A stretch of 64,000 bases of DNA from Aselliscus stoliczkanus (GCA_033961575.1 CM066732.1:70594687-70658686); one strand, 5' to 3'; positions 45,361 to 59,089 are shown, counted from the first letter of the stretch. A program made the numbers and translations. The notes: generated by a model not told the origin, from the letters alone.

Positions 45361-48300
45361 CTTTCTGTTAAAATAATTGGTATTACATGTATTTTCTCCC
45401 ACTCTTCATATGTTTTTCCTTTTAGGGGAAAGAGGTGAGCTTTTTTTTTTCCAGTTATGACTAGTTATTTATTTTTTAAAAAAGCAAAAAAACAAAGGCC
45501 CAGTTCATAACTTATTCTACTATCTATTAAACACCTAAACTTTTACAATTTATTACTCTTCTATATTTTTAAAACTCATATCTGAAATAAATTATGTTTG
45601 AATGAGGAGAAGAAAACTCTATATTTTCTCTTTGCTCATTAAATCAAATGCGAAAAGAAGTTTCAACACTTAATTTTGCTTCTTGACATCAGTTCTGGTA
45701 AGAGATTGTCAGAAAGAAGATTAAAATATGTAAAAGTTAAGTAACATTTTAGAGTATGAATAAATCCGTTCTCCTTGTATCCCTTAGGAGTGTGGATTAT
45801 TTTATTGATCATGAACATTTATTCAATATTTAAAGCATTTCCTATTAGTCACTAAAATGGTTTTATAGGCAAAGTTGATAATATAAAAAATTCTACTTTC
45901 ATAGTTAACCATTCTTATAAATAGCAGCTTCTTTTACTTGCTATATTTTAAAGTAAAATAATGGATAAAAAGTACAATGTATAAACTGGTACATCAAAAT
46001 TGAACAGTTATTTATTCAAAATCATTATTGGCTTTTTAATTAGTGTATATATAATGCAACAAATATAATTATGATCACTTGTTTTTTCCAGTGGGACTTT
46101 TAATTGAATCATGACTGCCATTTAATAGTAAATATTATTGTCATATTTTAATATTTGGCCCTGTAAATAATTAACAATGAACTGGCAGATAAGGCTATCA
46201 CTATGGTGATGGAGACACTTACATTAGCTTAATATTTACTGAGTGCCCTGAGCTAGCACTTATATATCAATGAGATCTACTCTGTCTATGAGTCTTTTTA
46301 ATAATTATACATATAAGTGAGATCTTACAGTACTTGTCTTTCTGTCTGATTTATTTTACTACAAAGGCTTTTTGCTTTAAGCCACTAAATTTGTGGTAAT
46401 TTGTCATTTATCAATAGAAAATTAATATAATATCACATTTTGACATTAACATAAATATGATATTTATACTCATAAAGGTAACATCATCAAAATTACATAC
46501 ATTGACTGACTTAATTATAATGACTTTCAATTTTATTTCACTGGCCCTGAGCAACATACTTCCAGACTACAATCTAAATGTTATGATAACTAGAATGAAA
46601 TATACTAATATTCTAATACCATAATGACTAATTTTTCTATATACCATTTTGTTACTTCCACACAAATTCATCTTGGACCATATTTAGACTTCTTTAAAAA
46701 CTCATGTTATTTGTATTGGTTAATTCAGGTCTTACTTTCTTCCTTATCCAACCTACATGCTATTACCATCACTTGAGCAAGTGCAACAAGCAAGGCAATT
46801 CTCCTTTGCCTTCCATTCCTTCTGTTATAACTTCCAAGGCCAAAATGTGAAAAATGTAACTTTTATATTTTTATAATCAAATTGAACACAGTGAAAGAAC
46901 ATTTTTCCTAATGAAAAATATACTCTGTCAGAAGGTAACATCTAATCCCTAGGAAAGATAGAGAAAACATAGTCCATTGATCTTGAAATCTCTCAGTTTC
47001 TCCTCCCTCTCATCACTTATCCTCACCATCTCCCATGCTTATCTCATTACTGTATCTAGAGGAGAAGATGGAATTCTTTTGCTTACAGGCTGATTTTGTT
47101 ATCTGTTTTCTAGGACCAATTTGCTCTGGTTTATTTTTTATTTTTTCATTATTTCTTTATCTTTCTTATTCCTTTATCTTTCCTTTATCTTTATCTTTAA
47201 CAGCTATTTTTCCACAGGCATCATGCCCACTCTTCTCTACATATGTAAGTTTGTCAGATATTAAAAAGACACAGAATATCTCCAATCAATTCTGAGTCCC
47301 CATAATTTTATTTCTTTCTTTTGCAATGTAGAATGAGAGAGATGTTTTGCAATACCTCTTATTGGGTTTTCAAGCATGAGGGTGAAGACTAAGTTCCCTT
47401 TCTTACTTCCTTCACTTTTACTGCAACAGAAATGAAAGAATTATTACTACCTTGATAAGAAAAACAAAGCAATATAAATTAAATAAAGCCTCTGCCACAG
47501 GAAAAATGGACATGCTGTCTAATCCATCTTAAATAAATTTTTGGCAGGAAGAGTAGCAAGTTCTTAAATGTCTGTTTGATCTTATTCCCCTTGTCTGGGC
47601 CCTAATCCTATCAGTGGTGGTGGTTAGATAAGTCCTGGAGAAAGTTCTCAAAAGGACTTTTTCCCTTCTCTTAGAATCTTGGTTTGAAAACGACGCTGAA
47701 ATTAGTGGCTACAAGTATGCAGTGACATAGTGTGGCTAAATAGAATGCCCTAAGGCAGTTCTCCTGAGCATCTACAACCTGGATGTGATATGGAAGGGTC
47801 TTAGAAGTTTTTCTATGTGCCAATGGAAGACGCAGATGGTAGTTGAAAGTCTAGTCTAACTGAACTCACTTGCTAGTTAGTTTGATATGAGAGTTGCATT
47901 AGGATAGAGTCTTTGAACTTTGAATGGGCTAGGTGATGTGAATGGACCTAAAGGAAGTGGATTTACTACTAAGCTAATAAAGCTGAAACTGAAGGATTCC
48001 TCATTGTGTGGGCTCCTTTATAGGCCCTGATTTTTATATTCCAAATTATTTTGTTCTTTTTCTCTAAGAAAAGTACCTAAAATTGTGCAGGTTCTAGAGC
48101 CATAAAACCTAAATCCAGCCCTGAGTCCAGACACTAAATGCAAATCATTGGCAGATTTTGGGTGTGGAGGTGGAGAGGGCTTTACAATTCCTAGACAGAC
48201 CAAAGGAAAACCACTTAGACCTGGTCAAGAGAACTTATCATTAACTCTGCACTACAGCAGCAGACACTAGAATGTTATATTTGAACAGGATCAATCAAAA

Positions 48301-48838
48301 CTTAGAAATTCAGTAAATATCTATAAGCTTAGGACCAAACCAAGATGGACTGCTACAAAGGCTGTATAATAATAGAAGGCTTCTCTTCATCCAAATACCA
48401 TGACGACCATCAAATTTCCCTTATACTCACATGTAGTCTCTGAGAAGAAGAGAAGCAGTCTTGATAATGGAGCTGAAATTTCAATTAACAATATGCACTC
48501 AATGTAATTTTCATAGATCTAAATGTTTATTGGGAGGAAAAATGGAATTGCAGTAAAATAAACTGACCAGGGAACTCAAGTTAGGTCATTTCAGGTTAGG
48601 CTCAAAATGAAAAATAAAATATATATAAATATAAAAGACTTACAAAGAAGCCTCCTTTTTTGGAAAATGACTAGGGATGCACATAATAAAACTCTCTTCT
48701 GTCAACCAGAGCTTCATGTGACTTGGAAATCTATTAAAGGGTAAGGAAAAAGCCAATCAAAAAAAAAAGTTTTAAACCTTTGAAGGCACAGCTAACTACC
48801 ATGTCCTAAGCAACTCAACTGGTCATTATTGATTAGTG
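45361..48838. other. Unassigned AT-rich sequence
   Basis: About 3.5 kb with no gene I can support and no clear repeat family. A MIR-like patch may lie near 46215-46265. ORFs such as 47035-47295 encode a hydrophobic, T-rich-codon translation typical of chance frames in T-rich DNA. Confidence 0.45.
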
Positions 48839-49280
48839 TGTCATATTAGTTTTCTTTAGCTGCTGTAACAAATTACCACAAATTAGTGGCTTAAAAAAAT
48901 AGCATATTTATTTCTTACAATTGTGTAGGTTAGAAGTCTACACACATCTTGCTGGGCTAAAATCAAGGTAACAGCAGGGCTGTATTCCTTCCTGGAGGCT
49001 CTAGGAAATAATCCATTTATTTGATTTTTCCATCTTCTAGAAGCAACCCACATTTTTTGGCTCATGGTCTCCTTTCTTGATCTCCAATGCTAGCTACACT
49101 GGGTAGAGTCCTTACATCACCTCATTCTGACCTTCTCGTCTACCTACCTTTTCTGCTTTTAAAGACTCCTATGATTACATAGGGTCCACCCAGATGTTCC
49201 AGGGAATTTTCCATATTTTGAGATCCTCATATTATCTCTTTATGTTAGAAGCAATGAGCACAGATACTACTCTTTCGTTC
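48839..49280 (-). mobile_element. MaLR-type LTR remnant
   Basis: The plus strand starts TGTCATATTAGTTTTC then AGCTGCTGTAACAAATTACC and TTAGTGGCTTAAAAA, the reverse of a MaLR LTR 3' end. AGCAGGGCTGTATTCCTTCC and GATTACATAGGGTCCACCCA are further matching landmarks. Right limit is approximate. Confidence 0.65.
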
Positions 49281-49439
49281 TTAATATACTTTTTTCAAGT
49301 ATACTTGGTTCCAAAAAAATGCCAGATTTTCTTGGTTTACCTCCTACTGCCTGTCTCCTATCTCTTTCTCCCTCCTACCACCATTTTTTCATTCTTTGTT
49401 ATTATTTTTTTCTTACTGTAAAATATGTTGTGTCCTAGA

Positions 49440-50125
49440 GTGCCTACTTGTACCTCTTTATGTCTCTCTCCACATTTACTCTTACAGTGATCTCATCCAT
49501 TGTTATACTTTTAAATGCTATTTATATGCTGAGAACTTCCAAATTTGTATCATCTCCCTGAATAGCACCTCTGAACACCAGACTCACATAATCTATCAGC
49601 AGCCTGCTTGACTTTCCCACTTCGATGCTAACAAATATGTCCAAATTAGAAAATGTGAGCTCTAAAATACCTTCAGAATCTCTTCCACCCACTCTTTTCT
49701 CCAACTCAAACAATGGTACTCCTTCTAGTTGCTCAGAATAACGAATCCTAAGAGATTCACCTCATTTTTCTCATACTCTTCATTGTATCTTTGTGCTGGT
49801 CTTATTGCGTGTACTTTCCAAATACAACCAGCATGCAACCATTTCTTATAGTCTGTATTACTTTAATTTTTGCTGAAGGCACCATTGTCTCACCTGAGTT
49901 TTCAAGTGGCCACCTAACTAGCCCCTGTTCTTCCACCTGAGCCTTTAACAGCTAATATAGACCCATTCTTGAATCAATTGTATTTTAATGTAAGCTGGAT
50001 CATATCACCTCTTTGCTTAAAATTTCCAATGGACCCCTCCCTGTTCTTTAAGGTGAACCTTACTTTCCATCCTTCTAAGTATCCCTCCATCCATCTGCTT
50101 TAGCCACAGTGGCACCTGTAGCATT
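49440..50125 (+). mobile_element. L2 LINE remnant
   Basis: Old L2 landmarks in order: ACAGTGATCTCATCCATTGT, TATGCTGAGAACTTCCAAAT, CCAGACTCACATAATCTATC, GCTGGATCATATCACCTC and CCAATGGACCCCTCCCTG. They fit the 3' part of L2 ORF2 in sense orientation. No reading frame survives. Confidence 0.7.
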
Positions 50126-50659
50126 GGGAAAATATGCACAGTTCTTGTAATGGTAGAACCAGCTCAAAATGGCTCTACCCTGCTTAACAAGATGCTAAGT
50201 TGCTTTTCAGAATCAACAGACCAAAACTGCAAGTCCTGTAGCAGAAGCATGCATAGAGGAGAGAACTTTGACCTCCAGCTGCACCCTGAACCAACGTCTT
50301 GCCTCCCACACACACGGAACCAAAGGACTTGGACTTAACTAGAACTTGAGCACAGGAATAAGTATATGTTTTTAAAAACTGAATACATTTTTACTGTACA
50401 AGATGTTTGTTTTAGTAATAGCCATCATCCAATTCACAAAGTATAATGTAGATTGAGGAATTGACTAGATTATTATATTATTTGTATGTCTGGCAGTGGG
50501 ATATACGGGTTTTTGCATTTCTTCATTGATTGTGGGCACATTCTTTGTGTTACTATATTCATGGCCACAAATACTGGTACAATTTTGTGACTTATGAGAA
50601 ATTATATATATATATTTAGTCATTCAGATGACCAAACTATACTTCACATATATATTTGG
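50126..50659. other. Unassigned sequence
   Basis: Nothing recognised. A TA-rich run lies at 50606-50620. Confidence 0.35.
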
Positions 50660-51372
50660 TGTCTTTCCTCAGGTCCTAAAAATTTTTCAGAGCCCTAAAG
50701 GTGAAGTGGATGCCTTGTTATTCATAAAAAGTCCCTTTCCACTACAATTGGGTTTATGTTCATTAAGGTGATTTTGAAAAGCTCATAAGGATGGTGGCTG
50801 GTTGCTAGGGGAACCAACCTGAATAGAGAGATGGAACATTAGATCTCATCCCTGATGTCCAGGAAGGGGAGCTAGGCTTGAAGTTGAATCAGTCACCACT
50901 GGCTAATGATTTAACCAATCATGGCTATGGAATGAAGCTTTCATCAAAACCCAAAAAGAGGGAATTTAGAAAGCTGGTTTGGGAAACCGGAAAGCTTGTA
51001 TGTGCTGGCCCTAAGCTCTACAACAAAAGCTCCTTTGTTCAGAAATTCAACCTATGAATCTCTTCATCTGGCTGTCCATTTATATCCTTCAATATCCTTT
51101 GTAATAAATTGGTCATCTAGTTAGTTAACTGGATTCCTGTGTTCTATGAGCCCTTGTAACAAATTAATCAAACCCAGGGAGAGAGTCATGTGAACTTCTG
51201 ATTTATAGCCAGTAGGTAAGAAATATAGGTAACAACCTGGTCTTGTGATAGGCTTCTGAAGTGTGGGTGGTCCTGTGGGATTGATGCTTCCTGGTAGATG
51301 GTGTCTGAATTGAATTGAATTTTGGGACACCCTGCTAGTGTCCAAGAACTGCTTGTTGATATGGGAAATACA
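50660..51372 (+). mobile_element. ERVL-type LTR remnant
   Basis: Landmarks GCTAATGATTTAACCAATCA, a CATCAAAACCCAAAAAGAGG block and ATCTCTTCATCTGGCTGTCC are followed by the polyadenylation signal AATAAA (51102-51107). ACAAATTAATCAAACCCAGG, GATTTATAGCCAGTAGGTAA and GACACCCTGCTAGTGTCC follow. The order matches an old mammalian ERVL-class LTR in sense orientation. I do not assign a family name. Confidence 0.7.
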
Positions 51373-51382
51373 CACAGACACA

Positions 51383-51418
<36 letters not shown>
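51373..51418. repeat. (AC)n microsatellite
   Basis: Interrupted ACACAGACACACC, then about 17 AC units, at the 3' end of the ERVL-type LTR. Confidence 0.96.
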
Positions 51419-51420
<2 letters not shown>

Positions 51421-52334
51421 AAATGGGTCAAGGGACCCAAAAAACTGGTTTCAGATTTAGACTAAATATTAAATTCCACAAATAATATACTTTAGTGAAG
51501 TAGAAAGTACACTTAGAATTTAAAATATATACAGAATAAGAAATATAACACATACAACTTCACCATTTATTTTATTTTTATGCTCTGAAATATTCCAGTC
51601 TCTTCCAAACCCATTACAGCATGGTGTATACTTTTTTTTTCCATAATGTTTACTTTATTTTGAGGAAAAAGTATCTACCATTACAAGTGTTCTGGAACCA
51701 TCTCACACTGGTTTGGCTTGTGAGACGTATACTAACTCATTTAAGTGAAAATGCCAGTAGAGTAAAGTCATGTTCCAACAGGCATCCAATTTGTTATGAC
51801 TACCTGATGCAACTTCTAAGGAAAGAATTAGTGGAAAGTAATCCCTCTGCTTCCACCAGTTCCTCAGGGAAGACCCAGCTGGTTTTGTGGGATTTGATTT
51901 ATACTTACAGCAGAAGAGGGTTTATAACTTACATAACTGGACAAAGAGCCAGGCTTTTGGCTATAAGTCAATAGTGAGAAGAGTTTCTAATCATGCACTA
52001 TCTCTTCAAATCATCCTTGCACTTTACCCCTTATGTATTTTCAGTTTGTGGTTACTCGTTCCCAACTACCACAGTATTGCCAGACCTCTTAAGTTGTCAT
52101 ATTGACCATAAACAAATGTTGTTCTATTCTTTTCAATATCTGGTAATCTCTAAGAAATTTAGTCTATCACCTCTACGCTTCTCAACTTTAACTATGGCAT
52201 GAGGCCTTGGTGATGGTCAGGCAAGAAAATCTCTGCCTTCAAGGAAAATCATTTTATGTTTTACCTGCTTAAATAAATTAAATTTAGCACCGTAGTTTAT
52301 ACCATATTTTCTTATTCACCTTAAGCATCAATGT
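51419..52334. other. Unassigned sequence
   Basis: The ORF at 51621-51974 (117 residues) is long for this window, but I see no domain, signal or repeated motif in it. I treat it as probably non-coding. Confidence 0.35.
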
Positions 52335-52915
52335 GTGGTCTGCAACCAACCATAGCCAGAGCTAGCATCTGGGGAAAAATAACCATGAGTCACCTCTCCC
52401 CAACAATAGGATAGGAAGGATAGTTGGAACAATAACCTCATTAAAGATCTAATCAGGTTTAGGGAAAGTCCCTGAAACAGCGCCTGCAGACTAGGTAAAA
52501 AAAGGTTGTCCTTGAGTTGACCTATCTTCATTATCATAGTAAAAAAACACCCCTGGTAGAGATTTAAGATGCTAACGAAACATGCAAGGAATGAAGTAGC
52601 ATATAGGTGTACTGCACAAGCTTAAGAATAAACCCACCTAAACATGTGTAGAGGGGCGGGCCCAGGAAAGTTGGGGGGTAGCCCCAAACCTCAATGCCAC
52701 ATAAAAATGCTGTATACGCCATCTCTTTGAGAGCCACATCCACTTTTGGTGTGTGCTCCCTTGGATTCAAATCACATCTACAATTTATTTGGGAGTACTT
52801 GTAATGGCACAAGTACAGTTTCCTTGACGTCCCTCCCTGCATATAAGCCTCAATTCTTGTAACCAAGGACGACCTCTTGCAGGGGTGTGAACTACAATAG
52901 AAGTTGGGCTGGAAC
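52335..52915 (+). mobile_element. Possible old LTR
   Basis: TAAAAATGCTG at 52704 lies before a GAGAGCCACATCCACTTTTG stretch, in a promoter-then-R-U5-like order. It is GC-richer than its flanks. The call rests on resemblance to an old LTR layout. Confidence 0.35.
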
Positions 52916-52924
52916 AATCAGTGA

Positions 52925-53105
52925 AGAGTTTTCTTTTACTTTTTAATATCAAGTTGACATGTATGTGTAAGTTAAAATGTACAGGTTGTTACTTAGATAC
53001 ATATGTATTGTAATATATGATTGGCATAATGATATTTATCACATTACATGATTACAGGACAATATAATTGTCTACATTCATTATGCGGTGTGCTGTATCT
53101 TAACA
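52925..53105 (-). mobile_element. Possible old L1 3' UTR fragment
   Basis: AATATAATTGTCTACATTCA and CTGTATCTTAACAGTGTAG resemble the reverse complement of an L1 3' UTR, diverged. Confidence 0.45.
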
Positions 53106-53825
53106 GTGTAGATGCTGCATTTCCTGTCCTGCATTCTTTCATAAGTAAACCTAGTGCTAGAATTAGCTTATCACGTCCTGTAAATGGGCTTGCCAATGGG
53201 AACATGGTATCACTGTTGGTTGTTGTTTACAATAGGAATGCTATGTTCAGATTGTTATTTCTGTGATATATATTAATAATTTTATTTTTATTTCTGTGTT
53301 ACTTAATAATGTTCTAATTATTTATTAAACATATTGTATTTCATATGTTTTCAATCTAAATTTTATTACTGCTTCTCTAAGAATTATCTGTTAATACAAA
53401 GAAACATACTATTATTATTCATTTTCTAAATTTATATTTAAATACTTGGTTTCTGTTTTTAACTTTTATACTTCCTCACTGCCTGCCATTTTTGGTGTTA
53501 TTCTTATTGATTTCTAGCCACATACCAATTTTGCATTGAATCATTTTTATTTCAAATTTCATTTAATAAATTTCTTGTAATTTAGGTATATTTTACTACT
53601 TTATTGCTATGTGATATATATATATATATAGTTTCATATATATATAGTTTCATATAAGCATACATGTGTTTTAAAAATGAAAAGAACTTTAGAAAATTAC
53701 ATAGAAAGAAAAAGTGATCCCTAGTTTTCTACCTCTTTGTCTAAGTACATATAACTACAGTTACGTAGTTTCCCCAAGAATACACTGATTTTAAAGTACA
53801 TACACATTAATTTTGTTTTCCTAAA
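53106..53825. other. Unassigned AT-rich sequence with TA-rich runs
   Basis: A TA tract with a small duplication (ATATATAGTTTCATATA, twice) lies at 53614-53660. No gene seen. Confidence 0.4.
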
Positions 53826-53833
53826 TATTAAAT

Positions 53834-53940
53834 TTTTTTTTTTTTTTGAGGGCAGTGTCACTCGCCCTCATATGTGGGACCGAACCGGGGCCGCTGGCTT
53901 CCCAGGCCAGTGCTTAACCTCCGCTCCACTCGGCCGGCCC
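53834..53940 (-). mobile_element. VES-like short SINE
   Basis: T tail, reversed CACTGCCCTC (here one mutation, CACTCGCCCTC region), B box and A box, ending GGCCGGCCC. Target duplication TATTAAAT at 53826-53833 and 53941-53948. Confidence 0.95.
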
Positions 53941-53948
53941 TATTAAAT

Positions 53949-54459
53949 ATTTTTTGAACATGATCTTTCATGGGTGAATATTTTGAAATATACCTTCTAT
54001 AGCTTTATATATAATAATATATATAGTCTTTCATCCAATTTTAGAAATTTATGTCATTTCCAGATATTGCTGTTATAGAAATATTACTGTGTTTGGTTCC
54101 ACACAAAAATTACAAATTGTGTAAAGTTAATTATCAGTCTTCCATAAATTATTGTTTATAAGTTTTCTTCTTACTCTCAGATTCTGCTAGTGCCAAAAAC
54201 AATGACAAAAAATTAATCTACTATAATCACTTACTACATGAAACTTTTAACTATTTATGTATAAATGTCAATTTTTAATTCTAACAATATGACATTTGGT
54301 AGATTGGTTCTTCCCTAGATATGTGATCTCTAGAACAATTAATCTGGAGTGTTGTTTCCTTAAACACTAGAAGACTCAGGAAGAGATCTATTACAGGACC
54401 TCTACCTACCTACCTAGGTAAGTTTGTAGTATTTTGTTTTTAGATTCATTACAAATAGT
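53949..54459. other. Unassigned AT-rich sequence
   Basis: No family or gene recognised. Confidence 0.4.
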
Positions 54460-55610
54460 TTGTGGGGCTAATTGGGTGGTGCTCTGCTGTGGTCTGCAGC
54501 CAGCCTCCAAGTATGTTGGTTCTGGGGCTCCTGGGGAGGGGGTGAGGAGAACTCTGTTGTAGGCCCTGGTCACCCACTGCCTGTGACCAGCCAGGTACTA
54601 CCTGGTAGGAGCTACAGTGTGATCCACACTTGTTCACTGCCTGTGTTAAACCTGGAGGCATGTGGAAGATGCCACGCTGTCAACTGAGAATGGCTGCTGC
54701 CAGTACCTGGTCTGGGGTAGCTCCACCAAAAGCCAGAACACCCTGAGGTCTGCTGCCACCTGCCTGCTCCCCTATGTTTCAGTCACTGATAAAGCCTCAT
54801 GCAGTATGAAAATTGTGTGAAACAGGGTCTCAAGGAGTCACTACAATGGGAAGAGTTGCCATCACCAGGTTAATATAGATTCTGTTTTGGTGCTAGTGAT
54901 GAGCCTGGAGCTACTCAGCAAAAGTCTCAGAGCACACCAATGCCTGTTGCAGCCTGCTTGGGGCTTGCAAACTCTAATAGTTTTCCAAGAAAGAGTGCAA
55001 TGTGGGCTTGTTGCTGTTGGAGAAGGTGCCTCTGGTGTTGGTGGAGTTGGACAGGGCAGTTTTCCATGGAGTCAGCAGGGTAGAGCAGTTGGAGCTCACC
55101 AGACCAATCAGATTCAAATTTGACCTGTGGGGGTGGGCTCAATACGGGCAAGATGGTGCCAGCCTGCCAGCTGCATAGGAGAAGGCCCTCACAGGGAAAA
55201 TGGCGACTGTCTTCCAGCTATAGCCTTGAAGCCACACACCTCAGTCTGCCCCGGTACACCTCTGATGCCCCCTGAGTCACCATTCCTTCGACAGATCCCA
55301 GGATGGGTGCTTGTAAGTGAGTAAATCTGTGCATGAGCTCCTGAAGTGGACATCAGGGTTTTCCTACAGCCTTCCATTCCACCAGGATTGTTGGAATCCC
55401 CACTATTTTTCACAGACAGATGGAGACTCCTCTTCCTGGCAATAGTACTCTAGGTTGGAGAGCCTGGTGTGGAGTTGGGGTCCCTCTCTCCTCTGGGGGG
55501 AACCTCCCTGGCCTCAACCTCTCTGTTCTCAACCACCAAACAGAGGTTTGGGGTAAGCCTGTTTTGTGTCTTTATCAACCCCATGTCTTGGATCCTTGAT
55601 TGTTTTTTTG
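54460..55610 (-). mobile_element. Old L1-type 5' UTR block
   Basis: GC-rich compared with its flanks. The part at 55435-55500 (GGAGAGCCTGGTGTGGAGTT, then GTCCCTCTC) matches in order and orientation the 5' UTR of the older HAL1-like element at 24560-24630 (GGAGACCTGGTGTAGGGCTG, then GGGACCCCC). ORFs in this block (54472-54687, 54887-55123 and others) are composition artefacts. No ORF1 is attached. Confidence 0.5.
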
Positions 55611-56571
55611 TTTTCTTTTACTATAAATATTTAACATGTAAAGGGATATTTTTTGTTTTAATAGCAAAAGAAAGATCTTTATTGTGAAGGATTTTTGTTA
55701 CTACTATTGTACAGAGCCTTATTCATAGCTAATAAAAGTTCAGAGTAATCCAGTGATAGAGGGTGTATGACACATCAAAGGTAGATACACTCAAATGTAG
55801 TTAATACTTTCTGTTTGGCAAATAGACTCTAGAGTTTTAACCAAAAGGATAGAAACTTTGTGTTCCTTGATTTCATTTTTTATTCCTTTGACACCTTTGA
55901 TTTCTACTACTAGCACTATGTTATAGACATTGTGTTTATTTTAAAGATTGTTGATATATTTTCTCTGTAATCCAACAGATCCTTCCCAAAATGTATGGAA
56001 ACTGTGGGTTATTTAGCTTGTCACATTACCTCTTAAATTCTTCCTGATTTTACATGTCATTTTGGTATAAATAAAGGAACTATTATTTATTTGTGTGTTT
56101 TAGCTTAAATATAAGTCATTGAGGCAAGATTTAATACTATTAAAGAAATACAATTTTATATATCTAAAATTCATAAAAATATATTTGAATCAGCATTTTT
56201 TGAAAAGTAAAATATTTAAGTGGAAAACAGGATTCATTGAGAAAAGATGTGTTCATTTTCATTTCAAAATTAAATGTAGTATTTAAAATATCAACAAATA
56301 TCAATATTGATGTTATGCAATTGATGTTGATGTCATTATATTGATATATTCATGCAATATTCCTTATAAAATATTCACATAATTCTGTTTTTGATATTTT
56401 AGATTAAATATTTTAGATTTTATATCAAATTATGCAATTAAAGAAATTGCATCATATTGGGAATTAGAAGGAATGAGATAGACTGCCTTTATTTATATGT
56501 AGATTTTTAAATACAGATTTTAATTCACAATATTTGAAGCATATTTCATTAGCCTATATATAATTATAGCT
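55611..56571. other. Unassigned AT-rich sequence
   Basis: No gene or family recognised. Confidence 0.4.
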
Positions 56572-57165
56572 TCAGATACCATAGGTCACGGGCTCAGTCC
56601 TACAGGACTGCCTCTGCCCTTCTACTTCAGACTCCAATTATAAGCCCAGCCTGTTACCTGTGCTTGTGAGCAATGGCTGTAGGTTCCAACAAGACCCTCC
56701 TTGGGTTTAATTTGCTTGAACAGCTCACAGAACTCAGAGAAACATTTTACTTATTAGATTACCACTCAGGAACAGACAGATGGAAGAGATGCTTAGGGCG
56801 TGGTATAGGAATAGGATTGCAGAGCTCCCATGCCCTCTCCAGATGCACCAATCTCCCAGCACCTCCATAGGTTCTCTAGTCTGGAAGCTCTCAGAACCTT
56901 GTCCTTTGGGTATGTACAGAGGCTTCATTACCTAGGCATAATTGATAAAATTATTGATCATTGGAGATTGGTTCAATTTCCACAATCTTCAGCCCCTGCC
57001 CCCCTCCCAGGAATTGTGGGGATGGAGTGTTTGTTTTGAGGGAAAGGGTGGGGCTGAAAGTTCTAATCCCCTAATTACAAGGTTGTCTCCTGACAACCAG
57101 CCCATTCTTTGGTTACTTAGGGGCCTTCCTACAGTCATCTCATTAACGTAACAAAAGCACCCTAA
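56572..57165 (-). mobile_element. Old mammalian LTR (ERVL/MaLR type)
   Basis: Antisense landmarks: GGCTCAGTCCTACAGGACTG, TGTAGGTTCCAACAAGACCC, AACAGCTCACAGAACTCAGA, CCTCTCCAGATGCACCAATC and AGTCATCTCATTAACGTAAC. Their order fits a common mammalian LTR read in reverse. Limits are approximate and no family name is assigned. Confidence 0.6.
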
Positions 57166-58973
57166 TTGTTCTTACCATGTAGGAAATTCCCAGGGTTTCA
57201 GGATCTCTGTTAGAAAAGGAAGAAAACTCAAATATACATTTCTTGTTGTAAATCATAACATCACAAAAGGTGAGTAGCATTTTATCAAGTTTATAGAAAT
57301 GAAAAGGAAGAAAATCATGCTAGGTAAAGGATACCGCTAGAGTAAAGGCACAAAGGCACCAAAGAGTCCACACTTTTATTTAACAACTCACCAGTGTTGA
57401 TACTGAGGGCTGCTAGGCATTGAACCTTATCATCTAACATCTTTAGCTTTAGGATAAAATTTTCTAATTTAGGCAATAGTAGTATATTTCATTCTTCAGT
57501 AAAGATAACTGCTTTTAAGCCTCTGTAAAGGCCTGCATAACTTTTCTTAATGAATTGAGATCATTTGAACTAAATTAAAGATACCCACTTCAATAAAAGG
57601 CTGAATTGCCTAAGAGTTGTATTTTATTTTCTTATTTGCTTTTGCTTCTCTCAAACTCCTCCCCACTTTCATTACCCCACTTCTTTGCAATCACCTGGCC
57701 TTTATTACAATCTCATAGTTTATCTGAGCAACTGAAGGAGAGATTCACAAAATAATCTTGTGCATTAAGAATTCTGAAATTAGATTGAAACAAATGAGAA
57801 ATTGGTAATTTACAAAAATATGCCTTTAAAGAATTAAAATTACTCATCCCTGAACCATCAGAGAATCCTTCTATAACTAGTGGGGAAATTTTTAACTTTA
57901 CCTTCTCTTTTGCCATGTGTATTTTAGAACCAATTTGCATCAGCAAAAGCTAGGGATTTTACAGATGACTGATGCTTGTGAAAATGAGATTTCTCCCCTG
58001 AACTTGCTTTAATTAAAATACTGTAAGGGAACATTTTAATGTGCCAATCTGTATATTTGTTTAGTTCTGGCTTTAGTTTGCATATCAGAGAGCTCTGGTG
58101 CTCAGGTTCTGCACTGTTTATACACTGGTTAACACTCCAAGTAATTTCTTATTGAATTGTGTTGCATAAAGGATGGCTAAAATGAATAAGGTCTTTAGTT
58201 AATTATACACCTTTGCTTGATTTTGTTTTGCTTTTTGTTATGTCATTTTTAAAATATACAACATACTTAAATTGGTGATGATACACGTATATACCCTAGG
58301 AACGCTATGTTGAATATAGTTTAAGCTTGTAGACCTGGAAAAGCTATATTTGAAATGACCCTTCATCTTTGTTTCCTAAGAATCAGAACTTTGATAAGCA
58401 ACATGTCATCTTACTCATGGTGACAGAAAAATTCTTTCTCCACAGATTATTTGCTTGTAGTTTCTCATAGTGACAGAAAAATTCTTTCTTCATAGGTTAT
58501 TTGCTTGTAGGTTCTTATCATACGATTATTCATAGACAGTTTGATCAAGATTATGCAGTATTAACCAAGAAGGAACATTTAATCACGTTGTGATGATTAC
58601 TTGTGGACAAAATCAATAAATATTGTAGACTACACCCACATTTAGTCTTCTTAGCACATTATTATATATATGTAGCCATGTGTATCATTTTTGGCTAAAA
58701 TCTACACTCATATACTCTCTCTACCACAAATTATAATATAAACATAATTACATTATATTTTTATGTAAATATGTAGATGGATTATAAAATATGAATATAA
58801 TATAATTTTAAATAAATAGAGATCATCCACAGATCTCAATTCAAAAAAATGATAGTTCACCTTAATTTCCTGAAATATTAAAAAAAATGTCTATAGCATT
58901 ATAAGCTTATTTTGTTTTTTACTTCTATGATTGGAGAGACATCTCCATAGAAAAGCCATGCACATTATTGTTT
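57166..58973. other. Unassigned AT-rich sequence with a small tandem duplication
   Basis: A 50-bp unit is repeated once, starting at 58421 and 58471 (TGACAGAAAAATTCTTTCT in each). Nothing else is recognised. Confidence 0.5.
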
Positions 58974-58984
58974 AAAAAGGCAAG

Positions 58985-59089
58985 CAGGGCAGGCCGAGTG
59001 GCGCGGTGGTTAACCGTTGGCTTGGGAAGCCAGCGGCCCCGGTACGGTCCCACATATGAGGCCCAGTGACACTGCCCTCAAAAAAAAAA
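58985..59089 (+). mobile_element. VES-like short SINE
   Basis: Head GGCAGGCCGAGTGGCGCGGT, 3' end CACTGCCCTC and a pure A tail. Target duplication AAAAAGGCAAG at 58974-58984 and 59090-59100. Confidence 0.97.

Noticed and set aside
51621..51974. 117-codon ORF as a host gene
   Set aside because: No recognisable domain, no splice context and no conservation evidence available; the surrounding DNA is repeat-derived or AT-rich.
54472..55324. Cluster of short ORFs in a GC-rich block
   Set aside because: The block resembles an old L1 5' UTR, and open frames there follow from GC content.
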